DNA from: Prevotella sp. E13-27 | GTDB taxonomy: Bacteria > Bacteroidota > Bacteroidia > Bacteroidales > Bacteroidaceae | DNA: 64,000 bases | Assembly: GCF_023217965.1 (NCBI RefSeq) | Contig: NZ_JALPSC010000002.1 | Span: forward strand, 124,001-188,000 | Direction: 5' to 3' | Shown here: positions 40,539 through 48,388 of the stretch, piece after piece | Numbering within the stretch: the first letter of the stretch is position 1 | Layout: every line of letters starts with the position of its first letter | Made by a program: the position numbers and the translations under genes | The notes under the pieces: generated by a model | What the model was told of the DNA's origin: nothing | Database searches by the model: none | The model's input: the letters and a program-made list of their open reading frames with translations, nothing else

Positions 40539-40783
40539 ATATTGCAAAGGTACGAAAAAGTACTGAATCCTGCAAATTTTGGCGCAGTTTTCTTATGTCT
40601 TAAGACTAATTTTTTCTAGTGCCTCCCTGGGACTATCCAGAGGCCCCGGACACGCTGTTACAGAGATTGCTTTCCGCTTCCTCATACAATTACTTCGACT
40701 GCCTTACCGCTCGTTTCTGCATATTCATTCACGCCCGCTGCTTTTCGTTCCCCTTCCCCCTTTTATATTTTACCGAAAAATTT

Positions 40784-41083
40784 TGTAACTTTGTTACATG
40801 CCTTTATTTAAAGAACGAGAAAAGTTAAAAAACGTAGTAAATAAAAGGGTTTCGCTAAATCGCAGAAAGTTACAAAACATGGTTACAAAGTAGATACGAA
40901 AAATACAAGTTTGTTACAAAATCGAGGTTTTTGTATCCTTCTCAGGTGCCTGGCTTGGTGCTAGAAGCATCAGTTACAAAAGATACAATCTGTTTTTGAA
41001 TGAACAGAGGTTTGTTACAGGTTTGTAGCGGATACAAAGTTACTGAGTTACAGAGTGTTAGTCTCTGATTTTGGCAAAGTTAC
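40784..41083. repeat. GTTACAAA repeat region, possible replication or control site
   Basis: GTTACAAA occurs at 40869, 40882, 40913 and 40973, with shorter GTTACA or GTTAC at 40793, 41014, 41039, 41047 and 41079, and an inverted pair TGTAAC-TTT-GTTACA at 40784-40798. The repeats are irregularly spaced. The whole 1,056 bp between 40249 and 41306 has no normal-sized gene; besides this array it holds the minus-strand RNA (40350-40538) and two tiny frames. The position beside the primase-helicase fits an origin, but this is inference. Confidence 0.5.
40798..40893 (+). CDS. Possible leaderless 31-residue basic peptide
   Basis: ATG at 40798 opens MPLFKEREKLKNVVNKRV and continues to TAG at 40891, with about a dozen Lys/Arg and few acids. 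A -7 box TAACTTTG (40786-40793) ends four bases before the ATG. The -33 position has TTTT rather than TTTG. Two of the GTTACAAA repeats lie inside the frame. Real gene or chance frame cannot be decided by eye. Confidence 0.3.
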   Translation: MPLFKEREKLKNVVNKRVSLNRRKLQNMVTK

Positions 41084-41117
41084 GAAAATACAAATTTTTT
41101 CGGTCAAATTAAATCAG

Positions 41118-41219
41118 ATGGAAGAGAGAAAACAGGAAGAGCAAAGAAAGACTGATGGTAAAACATACAGGAAAATGCATATTTTTTTGACAAAATGTAG
41201 TAAATATACAAGAAAATGA
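41118..41219 (+). CDS. Possible 33-residue lysine-rich peptide
   Basis: Begins MEERKQEEQRKTDGKTYRK and is strongly charged. No clear promoter or Shine-Dalgarno site; listed because it fills otherwise empty sequence next to the repeat region. Confidence 0.2.
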   Translation: MEERKQEEQRKTDGKTYRKMHIFLTKCSKYTRK

Positions 41220-41275
41220 ATATTTGTGCCTACAATTTTTTTTAAGCAGCTGATAATTAATATAATAAAATTTAC

Positions 41276-41283
41276 TATCTTTG
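41276..41283 (+). promoter_or_regulatory. -7 element before the 41306 gene
   Basis: TATCTTTG, about 23 bp before the ATG at 41306. No clear -33 TTTG; the region upstream is AT-rich. Probably the start of the middle/late transcript. Confidence 0.5.
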
Positions 41284-41305
41284 CACTGAATTTCAGATTT
41301 ACTAT

Positions 41306-41794
41306 ATGATTACTACTAAGATTCTGGTCGATCCATACCTGGCGCAATGGCTTAACGCTAAGTATTATGACAGGACGGTAGGGGCTGTGAGGTTCCCGCC
41401 TCACACTGACTTGTACGAGAAGGTCTATGACGTAATGACTGTCAGGCCACTTCTCGTATCGCCTGTGGATGAGGGTAATCTTTGTATCGCACTTCCGGAT
41501 AAACGGGACGGTAACTTCGCTTTCGGCAAGAATCCGGAGAAATACAACTATATATCGGCTCATGGTGCCAGGATCCTGAACAAGCGGTTTAAGTGTATGT
41601 TCTGGGCAGAGGTTCATGAACTGATGGATGAGAACAAGCACCTTCACGGCATCGACTATCAGGACACTGCATATCTTCTGGTAAAACGCTATGACCTGAC
41701 GGGAATATCTGACGAGGGTTTGCTGAAAAACTACCAGCGATGGAAGGATAAAATGCGCAGATCCAAGAAACGTGACTATAAAAAGCGTAAATAA
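41306..41794 (+). CDS. Hypothetical phage protein with basic tail
   Basis: 162 residues; N-terminal two thirds mixed, with FWAEVHELMDENKHLHGIDYQD, and a very basic C-terminus (RWKDKMRRSKKRDYKKRK) suggesting nucleic-acid binding. Position between replication and head genes fits a late regulator, but nothing in the sequence identifies it. Confidence 0.6.
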   Translation: MITTKILVDPYLAQWLNAKYYDRTVGAVRFPPHTDLYEKVYDVMTVRPLLVSPVDEGNLCIALPDKRDGNFAFGKNPEKYNYISAHGARILNKRFKCMFWAEVHELMDENKHLHGIDYQDTAYLLVKRYDLTGISDEGLLKNYQRWKDKMRRSKKRDYKKRK

Positions 41795-41880
41795 AGTTAA
41801 AATCGAGGATTTATTTTACCGACACACCCCATCGTTTTGTCGGTTATCTGAGGTAATTTTGTCGGAATGAGAATAAGGCT

Positions 41881-42291
41881 ATGAAACAGAAAGTGGTATC
41901 GGTTGCACACAGTATCAAACTGTGGCCAGTGGAGAATGTATTGCAGTATGCCGTGGTATCTGCTAAGGCTGTGTTTCAGACTAAGGGGACACCGCATATC
42001 CTGGAACTGGTTCCGGGAAGTCTTAAGGTGACGGATGATCCAGATGCGGCTACTGGCGTGTATAACAAAAAATTGACATTCAAGGTTCAGCATCCGGATA
42101 ATTCGCATACCTCTTTATTATATATGCTCACTTCTGGATGGTTCGTCGCTGAGTATGTCGATGAGAATGGAAATGGAAGAATCGCAGGATCGCCAGGTTA
42201 TCCGCTTGCATTTTCGTTCAAGTATATTGGAGGCCTCTATGAGTGTACGATGCAGGGGAAAGGCCAGATCGCCGATCCTTATACCTTATAA
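41881..42291 (+). CDS. Hypothetical phage protein, beta-rich
   Basis: 136 residues, predominantly beta (KLTFKVQHPDN, LYMLTSGWFVAEYVDENGNG). Directly upstream of the head protease, so a virion component is likely. Not recognised. Confidence 0.6.
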   Translation: MKQKVVSVAHSIKLWPVENVLQYAVVSAKAVFQTKGTPHILELVPGSLKVTDDPDAATGVYNKKLTFKVQHPDNSHTSLLYMLTSGWFVAEYVDENGNGRIAGSPGYPLAFSFKYIGGLYECTMQGKGQIADPYTL

Positions 42292-42330
42292 TATATAGGT
42301 CTTTCATTATAAGGATATAATTTGCTTTCT

Positions 42331-42350
42331 TTGCCTAAAATTTTAGGCAA
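42331..42350. repeat. Perfect 20-bp palindrome upstream of the head protease
   Basis: TTGCCTAAAATTTTAGGCAA is its own reverse complement over 20 bp. It ends one base before a GTG that I consider the protease start. It could be a regulator site or an RNA hairpin over the start codon. Confidence 0.85.
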
Positions 42351-42351
42351 G

Positions 42352-43212
42352 GTGGATAAGATTTATAATTTTCTGACTGAAAAGTGGCTGATAGCAGACG
42401 AGAGTTTTGCTCGTTTGCTGGCTACTGTGTTGCCTGCAATAAAAGCCGGTAACACGAACGACGTGGAGAAACGCCTTACAAACGAGATCACTGCATACGC
42501 CACCACACCATATCTGGCAGACAGATGGGAGCTGGATGATGGCAGCCTGCCTGCAAACAGCGTGGCTGTGATCAATCTGGAAGGCCCGCTCTACTCATGG
42601 GAGACGTTCCGACTGGAGAGACTGCTGATCCAGGCGCTCAATAACGACAAGATAGCCGGTGTAGTGCTGTGGATAAACGGACCTGGTGGCATGGCGCTTC
42701 ATGTGGATATCGCTGCAGCACTTATCGAGAAGGCAGAGAAACCAATAGCGGCATATATCGCCGGTACGATGGCCAGTGCTCATTTCTGGATAGGTACGGC
42801 TGCAGCCAGGACGTTCATTGCTTCACCGCTCTGTACGGTAGGCAGCGTGGGAACGATGGGGACTTACATGAACTTCAAGGAGTTCTACAAGTTGAACGGG
42901 ATAGACTATCGGGACATCTATCCGGATTCCTCGGATCTCAAAAACAGATGGTTCCGCGATATTGCTGAGAAGAACGACGAGACCAGGGTAAAAAAAGAAC
43001 TGGAGGATCTTCATTCTCACTTCGCTAAGGACGTGGCAAAATACCTGGGTATCGAGTATAATCCGGAGGAACCTGTGTTCCGTGGAGAGATATTCAACGG
43101 TGATGAAGCCGTGAATGCCGGTTATGTGGACCAGTTCGGATCATTCCAGGATGCCGTGACATGGGTACTGGCTCAGGCTACTATCAGGGAAACAAGTTTA
43201 ATTGTTCCATAA
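42352..43212 (+). CDS. S49 (SppA-like) phage head maturation protease
   Basis: About 286 residues. ClpP/crotonase-fold motifs: VVLWINGPGGMALHVD, AAYIAGTMASAHFWIGTAA with the likely nucleophile Ser, and GSVGTMGTYMNFKE. It should cut scaffold and capsid during head maturation. No ATG exists at the start; GTG at 42352 or TTG at 42322 are the options and I choose GTG. The 3' end lies about 30 bp before the capsid start. Confidence 0.85.
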   Translation: MDKIYNFLTEKWLIADESFARLLATVLPAIKAGNTNDVEKRLTNEITAYATTPYLADRWELDDGSLPANSVAVINLEGPLYSWETFRLERLLIQALNNDKIAGVVLWINGPGGMALHVDIAAALIEKAEKPIAAYIAGTMASAHFWIGTAAARTFIASPLCTVGSVGTMGTYMNFKEFYKLNGIDYRDIYPDSSDLKNRWFRDIAEKNDETRVKKELEDLHSHFAKDVAKYLGIEYNPEEPVFRGEIFNGDEAVNAGYVDQFGSFQDAVTWVLAQATIRETSLIVP

Positions 43213-43240
43213 TTTTCTAATTTTTAATAACTCACAGTTT

Positions 43241-45415
43241 ATGAAGTTCAAGACTTTTACAGCAGCCATTCTGGCGATCCTGGGGATCACAGAGTGGACA
43301 AAATCGGAAGAGAAGAAGAATACTCTGACCGATGATCAGGCCGCTAAGCTCAAAGCTATGGGCTTTTCTGAACAGTTCCTTGCTGGCTTCAAAGAAGCGC
43401 TTGAGAATGATTTCAAGAACGAGGAGGGTGCAGGCGAACAGAACCGTGATGCCCGTGCCGCCGTCTTACAGGGACTGCTGCAGGATGCCACTACTAAGCT
43501 GGCAACGGCAACAGAGCAGCTGGAGACGATGAGAGCACAGGCTACGACCGATGCCAACACCATCAAGGCCAAGGAAAACCAGATCACCTCGCTTAACGAG
43601 AAGATCCAGGCACTCACCAAGGCTGCAGAGAATGATCCTGGCAAGGGTGCCGGTACCGGTGATAGCCAGGCTACGACATTCAACCTGCAGGATGAACAGC
43701 AGCTTGCAGGCATCGAGGGTGTCATGTATGCTATGGACCGCCCCTATAACGTGCGAGCACGTGCCGCCCTCATGGAGCGTCAGGGTATCACGATGCTGGC
43801 AGTCCCCAAGGCTGCAAGTATCGACTACACACGCCTGCAGGAAGACCTGGGCGCGTTCTATCGTGTGCGCTGGCAGGACCGTCTCCAGTCATTCCTCGTA
43901 CAACTGCCTACCATCGAGAGCATCTTCCCGCTGGAATCGGGCTATCAGGATCTCGCTACTTTGGCCAATATCTGGCTGGGTGAGTTCTCTCAGGCCGACA
44001 ACACGGAGAGCGACTTCGATAACGTGGTGAAGGGACAGTACGAGTTCGACGATGAGACCCTTCGCATGTTCGACGTGATGTTTGCACACCGCTTCAAGAA
44101 CCTGAAACAGCTGGAGAAGACCTGGATCGGCTCACTGAACCTGGAAGGCTCGAACCCCATCAAGTGGTCGTTCATCGAGTATATCCTGGCAGAGACCGCC
44201 AAGAAACTCCACAACGAGCGCGAACAGCGCCGTATCAACGGTGTACGAAAGAACCCGAAGCTCAACGAGCCTGGTAAGGCTATGGCAGCAGCCGACGGCC
44301 TGTACGAGTTCCTGCGTAAGAAGATCGACGGCCATGTGGATATCAACAACGGTAAGACGGTGTACCAGATCAAGCCCTTCGTTCTGGGTGAGATCACTCC
44401 CGCCAATATCGGTGAGAAGTTCTACCTGGGTACATCGATGATTCCTTCTGAGATCCGCGACAGCGGCAGCCTCGCTCTGTACATCCCTTCGTACATGCTC
44501 GTATGGTATCACAAGTACAATGAGCTGCACTATGGTACGAACCAGGACTACAAGGCGAACATCCAGTACGTCAAGGAGTATCCTAGCGTGAAGATCATCA
44601 CCATCCCCAACGCAGACAACCATGCCCGCGTGTTCTGGACGATGGAGGGTAATATCCATACCTATGAGCACCTGGCAGGAGAAATGTATAACTTCTCACT
44701 GGAGCAGGAAGACTGGAGCCTTAAGGTTTGGAGCAACTGGAAGGAATCAATCTGGGCAATTGCCGTGGGCTTCAAGTACACCAAGAAGAGTGATATGGAC
44801 GGCAGCCGCCAGATGATCTGGGCCAACGAGTACGACCGTCCTGCTACCTACTTCGTGGACGCTGAGAAGGACAAGAACCCCGATGCTATCCTGCATACCT
44901 CTATCAAGACGGTGGCTAACACCTCGAAGCTCGCTATCACCGATATCGACAATGCCGAGGTGGGACAGGTGATCACTCTTAAGTGTGGCAGTACCGACCG
45001 TGGCGTGGAAATCGCCAAGTCTGGCAAATTCAGCCTGATTTCGGCAAAGTGGGAGCCTGCTGAGGGCGATACCATTAAGCTGATGAAGCGCTCTGACGGC
45101 AAGTTTATCGAGATCGCACGCGCTACTGCAGCTCTCGACGCGCTGGAGTTCACCGCTGATGATACCACACCTTCGGTGGCTGATGGTGAGGTGTTCGTAA
45201 CCAATCAGAATACCGAGGCTACCGCCATCACCTCGCTCGATGATGCCGTAGCAGGTAAGATCTACACCATCTATGGTGCTGGCTCTACCTACGCTTCCAC
45301 GATCGCCAACGCTGGCAGCTTCGTTCTGACGGCAGCCATGACGCTCAGTGAAGGTCACTTCATCAAGCTCGTGAAGGCCGAGGATAACAAGTTCTACGAG
45401 GTGGCTCGTGGCTGA
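43241..45415 (+). CDS. Scaffold-major capsid protein fusion with C-terminal repeats
   Basis: 724 residues from the ATG at 43241. Residues of about 50-145 form a Gln/Ala/Thr-rich coiled coil, as in internal scaffolds. Residues of about 155-550 are the probable capsid core (MYAMDRPYNVRARAALMERQGI through WANEYDRPATYFVDA). Two related beta domains of about 70 residues close the protein, near 563-635 and 659-724, sharing AIT-DxAxxGxx(I/Y)T and EGDxxKLxK. The protease immediately upstream and the coiled coil support the capsid call; capsid identity is from position and layout. Confidence 0.75.
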   Translation: MKFKTFTAAILAILGITEWTKSEEKKNTLTDDQAAKLKAMGFSEQFLAGFKEALENDFKNEEGAGEQNRDARAAVLQGLLQDATTKLATATEQLETMRAQATTDANTIKAKENQITSLNEKIQALTKAAENDPGKGAGTGDSQATTFNLQDEQQLAGIEGVMYAMDRPYNVRARAALMERQGITMLAVPKAASIDYTRLQEDLGAFYRVRWQDRLQSFLVQLPTIESIFPLESGYQDLATLANIWLGEFSQADNTESDFDNVVKGQYEFDDETLRMFDVMFAHRFKNLKQLEKTWIGSLNLEGSNPIKWSFIEYILAETAKKLHNEREQRRINGVRKNPKLNEPGKAMAAADGLYEFLRKKIDGHVDINNGKTVYQIKPFVLGEITPANIGEKFYLGTSMIPSEIRDSGSLALYIPSYMLVWYHKYNELHYGTNQDYKANIQYVKEYPSVKIITIPNADNHARVFWTMEGNIHTYEHLAGEMYNFSLEQEDWSLKVWSNWKESIWAIAVGFKYTKKSDMDGSRQMIWANEYDRPATYFVDAEKDKNPDAILHTSIKTVANTSKLAITDIDNAEVGQVITLKCGSTDRGVEIAKSGKFSLISAKWEPAEGDTIKLMKRSDGKFIEIARATAALDALEFTADDTTPSVADGEVFVTNQNTEATAITSLDDAVAGKIYTIYGAGSTYASTIANAGSFVLTAAMTLSEGHFIKLVKAEDNKFYEVARG

Positions 45416-45425
45416 TCCTCTCATA

Positions 45426-45447
45426 GGGAAGGGCGCTGGCCCTTCCC
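45426..45447 (+). terminator. Hairpin after the capsid gene
   Basis: Perfect 9-bp stem GGGAAGGGC/GCCCTTCCC with loop GCTG, no U tract. More likely an RNA-stabilising or attenuating hairpin than a full terminator. Confidence 0.6.
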
Positions 45448-45491
45448 TCTATCGCTAACAACAGTATAAAAATTTTAAATTCAAACTGAAA

Positions 45492-46022
45492 ATGGGTGCT
45501 TATGTAAAAGCTAACGTGGGAAAGCCTGGTGGTATGCCTGGTAAGGGTATCACACCGAAGGATAAGATCGTCGTGATCGATGTCGATGATATCGACACCT
45601 TCCCTTCAAGAGACGAGGCAGGTGTGGTGATCGCTGAGGATATCACCATGAAGCAGGGCAAGTTCGGAGTGTCTGTCTATCTGACACCTGGAACGGCTGC
45701 ACTGTCTTCAAACAGTGAGGGTGATCCTGATGCTCAGGGATTCCGTCCCTCTGTACAGTTCTCACATCCAGGCAACAAAAAGGAGGTCCGCGAGTTCAAG
45801 ACGAACTGGCTGGGAAAGAACTGTATCGTGATTATCCAGTATTGTAACGGTGAGGATGCCGATATTATCGGTACACCCTGCAACCCCTGTCAGATGACTG
45901 TGGAGTACACTGGTAACAACGAATCCAATGCCAACAGCTTCACTTTCCAGCAGGTGGCAAAGGGCGAGGATATCGGTATCTACAAGGGTGCCGTGACACT
46001 CAACGACGGTGTAGGACAATAA
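45492..46022 (+). CDS. Phage structural protein
   Basis: 176 residues, glycine-rich start MGAYVKANVGKPGGMPGKG, beta-rich body, NGEDADIIGTPCNPCQM. Its place after the capsid and its own following terminator suggest an abundant virion protein (decoration or tail tube). Not identified further. Confidence 0.6.
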   Translation: MGAYVKANVGKPGGMPGKGITPKDKIVVIDVDDIDTFPSRDEAGVVIAEDITMKQGKFGVSVYLTPGTAALSSNSEGDPDAQGFRPSVQFSHPGNKKEVREFKTNWLGKNCIVIIQYCNGEDADIIGTPCNPCQMTVEYTGNNESNANSFTFQQVAKGEDIGIYKGAVTLNDGVGQ

Positions 46023-46061
46023 GCGTACTACTATTTAATGTCTATATGATTTTTTCAAAGG

Positions 46062-46093
46062 AGCCTGCGCCTCATACGGGACGCGGGCTTTTT
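46062..46093 (+). terminator. Terminator after the structural gene
   Basis: Stem AGCCTGCG/CGCGGGCT with one G-U pair followed by TTTTTCGTGTCC. The tail TTTTTCRTGTCC is shared with the terminators at 52908 and 59206. Confidence 0.75.
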
Positions 46094-46155
46094 CGTGTCC
46101 TTCTTTCGGTAATTACTTTTGTCTTACTTTGTAGCGTCTTAAAATATTATATGGT

Positions 46156-47211
46156 ATGAACATGAAGAAATCTGAGATCCTGAACTATCTCCAAGGACCG
46201 CGACGCTACATCGAGGGTGTGGAACTGTACGCAAAATATGGAGAGAACAAGAACCTGGTACAGACATTCAAGCGTATCGGTGTAACACAGTCGTCAAAGG
46301 CTATGCTCATGGAAGAGCTGAGAAAGACAGCCGGTATTTCGGAAAGTGAGTTCAAGGGCATACGCCAGAAGGCTGAAAAGCCGGTCATGGCGGTTACTGT
46401 CATTAAGGCTGAGACAAAAGCAAAGCCTGAGACTGAGAAGGTGCTGATGGAACTGGCAGAAATGTTCGGTGTGACGGTGGATGAGCTGGTGAAGCCTGAG
46501 AAACGACAGGAAATCATCGAGTATTACCGGAACGAGCGCGAAGACAGTGAGGTGACGGCTGAGAAACTGCAGGAACTGGAGCAGTATCTGGATGATCTGG
46601 GTATGGATGCCGAGGAACTGGCTGACGTGCTCGATGATAAGGACCGTACCATCCAGAAGCTCACAAAGGCACTGGAGGCAGCTGAGAAAAAATACCAGGA
46701 TGCACCGGCTACGACGGTAAAGGTGATCCGGTTCCGTGAAAAGTTCACGTTCCTGAATGATGCCGACTGTCCGGATATTCTTAAGATCCTGGTGGCAGAC
46801 ATGTTCACGGCCTATGCGAAATATAAGGAGGCTCACGCACGGCTGGCCGCCATGCCTGATGATGCCGACACCATCGAGACGGCAAGGCTGAGTGAGGAGG
46901 TCGTGGAGAATTTCGTTACTGACCGTGAGATATGGGAGGAACTGGAATACTACCAGGAACACCATGAGATACTGGGTAAGTACGAGAAGGTGAAGGCGCT
47001 GCAGGCACGACAGGAACTGACGGCCATGAGCGACGTGGACCTGATGAAGAAGAGACAGAGCGCTTCCGCTCAGATCTCCAAACAGAAGAAGATCATTGAT
47101 GATCCGAAGGCTGACAGGGAGAAAAAGGCCAACGCTGAGAAGGTCATGGAAGAGTGGACTGCGAAAAAGACGGCCATCGAGGATGAGATTGAGGCCAGGA
47201 AAAAAAAATAA
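46156..47211 (+). CDS. Coiled-coil phage protein
   Basis: 351 residues, nearly all helical and charged. N-terminal 60 residues (ILNYLQGPRRYIEGVELYAKYG) resemble a packed helical domain; the rest is coiled coil, ending in a Lys run coded by A9. Unknown role, perhaps a virion or assembly factor. Confidence 0.65.
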   Translation: MNMKKSEILNYLQGPRRYIEGVELYAKYGENKNLVQTFKRIGVTQSSKAMLMEELRKTAGISESEFKGIRQKAEKPVMAVTVIKAETKAKPETEKVLMELAEMFGVTVDELVKPEKRQEIIEYYRNEREDSEVTAEKLQELEQYLDDLGMDAEELADVLDDKDRTIQKLTKALEAAEKKYQDAPATTVKVIRFREKFTFLNDADCPDILKILVADMFTAYAKYKEAHARLAAMPDDADTIETARLSEEVVENFVTDREIWEELEYYQEHHEILGKYEKVKALQARQELTAMSDVDLMKKRQSASAQISKQKKIIDDPKADREKKANAEKVMEEWTAKKTAIEDEIEARKKK

Positions 47212-47258
47212 CTGAACAACTGACTGCCGACAGGGGGACGCTCAGGCGCTTCGAGAAA

Positions 47259-47378
47259 ATGCTGACTGGTACGCGCCACCCCTGCGACAGGTCTGAGCTG
47301 GGACACCAAATCAGGGAGTGCCGGTATAGGACGGACCAGGCAGAGGAAAGGCTAAGGATACTGAAAAATGGCTACTGA
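47259..47378 (+). CDS. Possible small phage protein
   Basis: 39 residues from ATG 47259 (MLTGTRHPCDRSELGHQIR), ending RLRILKNGY. The frame is open from 47193, so a longer product from CTG 47220 is possible. It overlaps the next gene start by 11 bp and fills an otherwise empty 156-bp gap in a tightly packed region, which favours a real gene. Confidence 0.4.
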   Translation: MLTGTRHPCDRSELGHQIRECRYRTDQAEERLRILKNGY

Positions 47379-47721
47379 GATTTCTATGGACCTGTTCTAT
47401 GTGGACCTGGAACAGAGGGATGATGTGAAAAGGCTGGCTTCACTGGGATACAGGCCCGTGGAGATAGCCGTGTCGCTGGGACTGGACCAACAGAAGACTG
47501 ATGCCTTTATCCGTGATGCCGACACGCCAGGGACAACGGTATCGACGCTGATACGGGAAGGTCTGCTGGTGACGAAGGCCGCACCGGAGGTGAAACTGCA
47601 CGAGGCCGCAGAAGCTGGTAACGTGGATGCCATCAAGGAACTGAATATCGTGAATTTCAGACACGCATACGCACGGACACTGGAAGAAATGGACGAAGAC
47701 GAATATAAGGGCTATGAATGA
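47368..47721 (+). CDS. Small phage protein with HTH-like segment
   Basis: 117 residues; DDVKRLASLGYRPVEIAVSLGLDQQKTDAFIRD (about 18-50) reads as a helix-turn-helix. Its position before two packaging genes suggests a terminase-associated DNA-binding protein. Overlaps the next gene by 8 bp. Confidence 0.6.
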   Translation: MATEISMDLFYVDLEQRDDVKRLASLGYRPVEIAVSLGLDQQKTDAFIRDADTPGTTVSTLIREGLLVTKAAPEVKLHEAAEAGNVDAIKELNIVNFRHAYARTLEEMDEDEYKGYE

Positions 47722-48388
47722 GATAACGAAACCTTCACGCATAGACTTCGATAATCTGGACCTGAACCAGATCCAGAAAATATATACGACAGGATCGCTG
47801 CAGGATCTGACGGCTGCTGAACAGGTGTACTACAGTCTGATGGAGAAAGTACGCGGACTGAGAGCCAGGATGAGGATCAACGGAAGACTGGTGACAAAGG
47901 CCGGTATCATCCGTAACTTGAAAGAGGCCGACGGCCTCACTGACTACCAGGCACGCCGCGTCTATGCCGATGCCGTGAATTTCTTCTATGACAACGAGGA
48001 GGTAAGGCCGAAGGCATGGGCGAACCTGTATGCCGAGAAATGCGAGAACTTTGGTAACATGCTTTTCTCCATGGGAAAGCCGAAAGAGGCCCTGAGATAC
48101 CTGAAAATGGCCGCTGAACTGAGGGGATGCTTCCGCGATCAGGAGAACGAGATACCGAAGGAACTGCTTGACCAGACACCGACGGTCATTTACACTACTT
48201 CTGCGAAAGACCTGGGATCGCCTGACACCGACCGTAAGCGCGTGGAGGAGTTTATCGACAGCATACCTGAGATACCGGTGATCGTCAAGGAAAATGTGAA
48301 GGAAGATGCCCGTATCAACGGCTTCAACCTTAAGAAGCGAATGTTATACGACAAATCTGAGTTTACGGATGCTGAGGAAGTTGAATGA
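47714..48388 (+). CDS. Probable small terminase subunit
   Basis: 224 residues with KAGIIRNLKEADGLTDYQARRVYADAVNFF (helix-turn-helix-like) and a helical repeat-like centre (ALRYLKMAAELRGCF). It sits directly before the large terminase and overlaps it by 20 bp, the normal place for the DNA-recognition subunit. Family assignment rests mainly on context. Confidence 0.65.
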   Translation: MNEITKPSRIDFDNLDLNQIQKIYTTGSLQDLTAAEQVYYSLMEKVRGLRARMRINGRLVTKAGIIRNLKEADGLTDYQARRVYADAVNFFYDNEEVRPKAWANLYAEKCENFGNMLFSMGKPKEALRYLKMAAELRGCFRDQENEIPKELLDQTPTVIYTTSAKDLGSPDTDRKRVEEFIDSIPEIPVIVKENVKEDARINGFNLKKRMLYDKSEFTDAEEVE

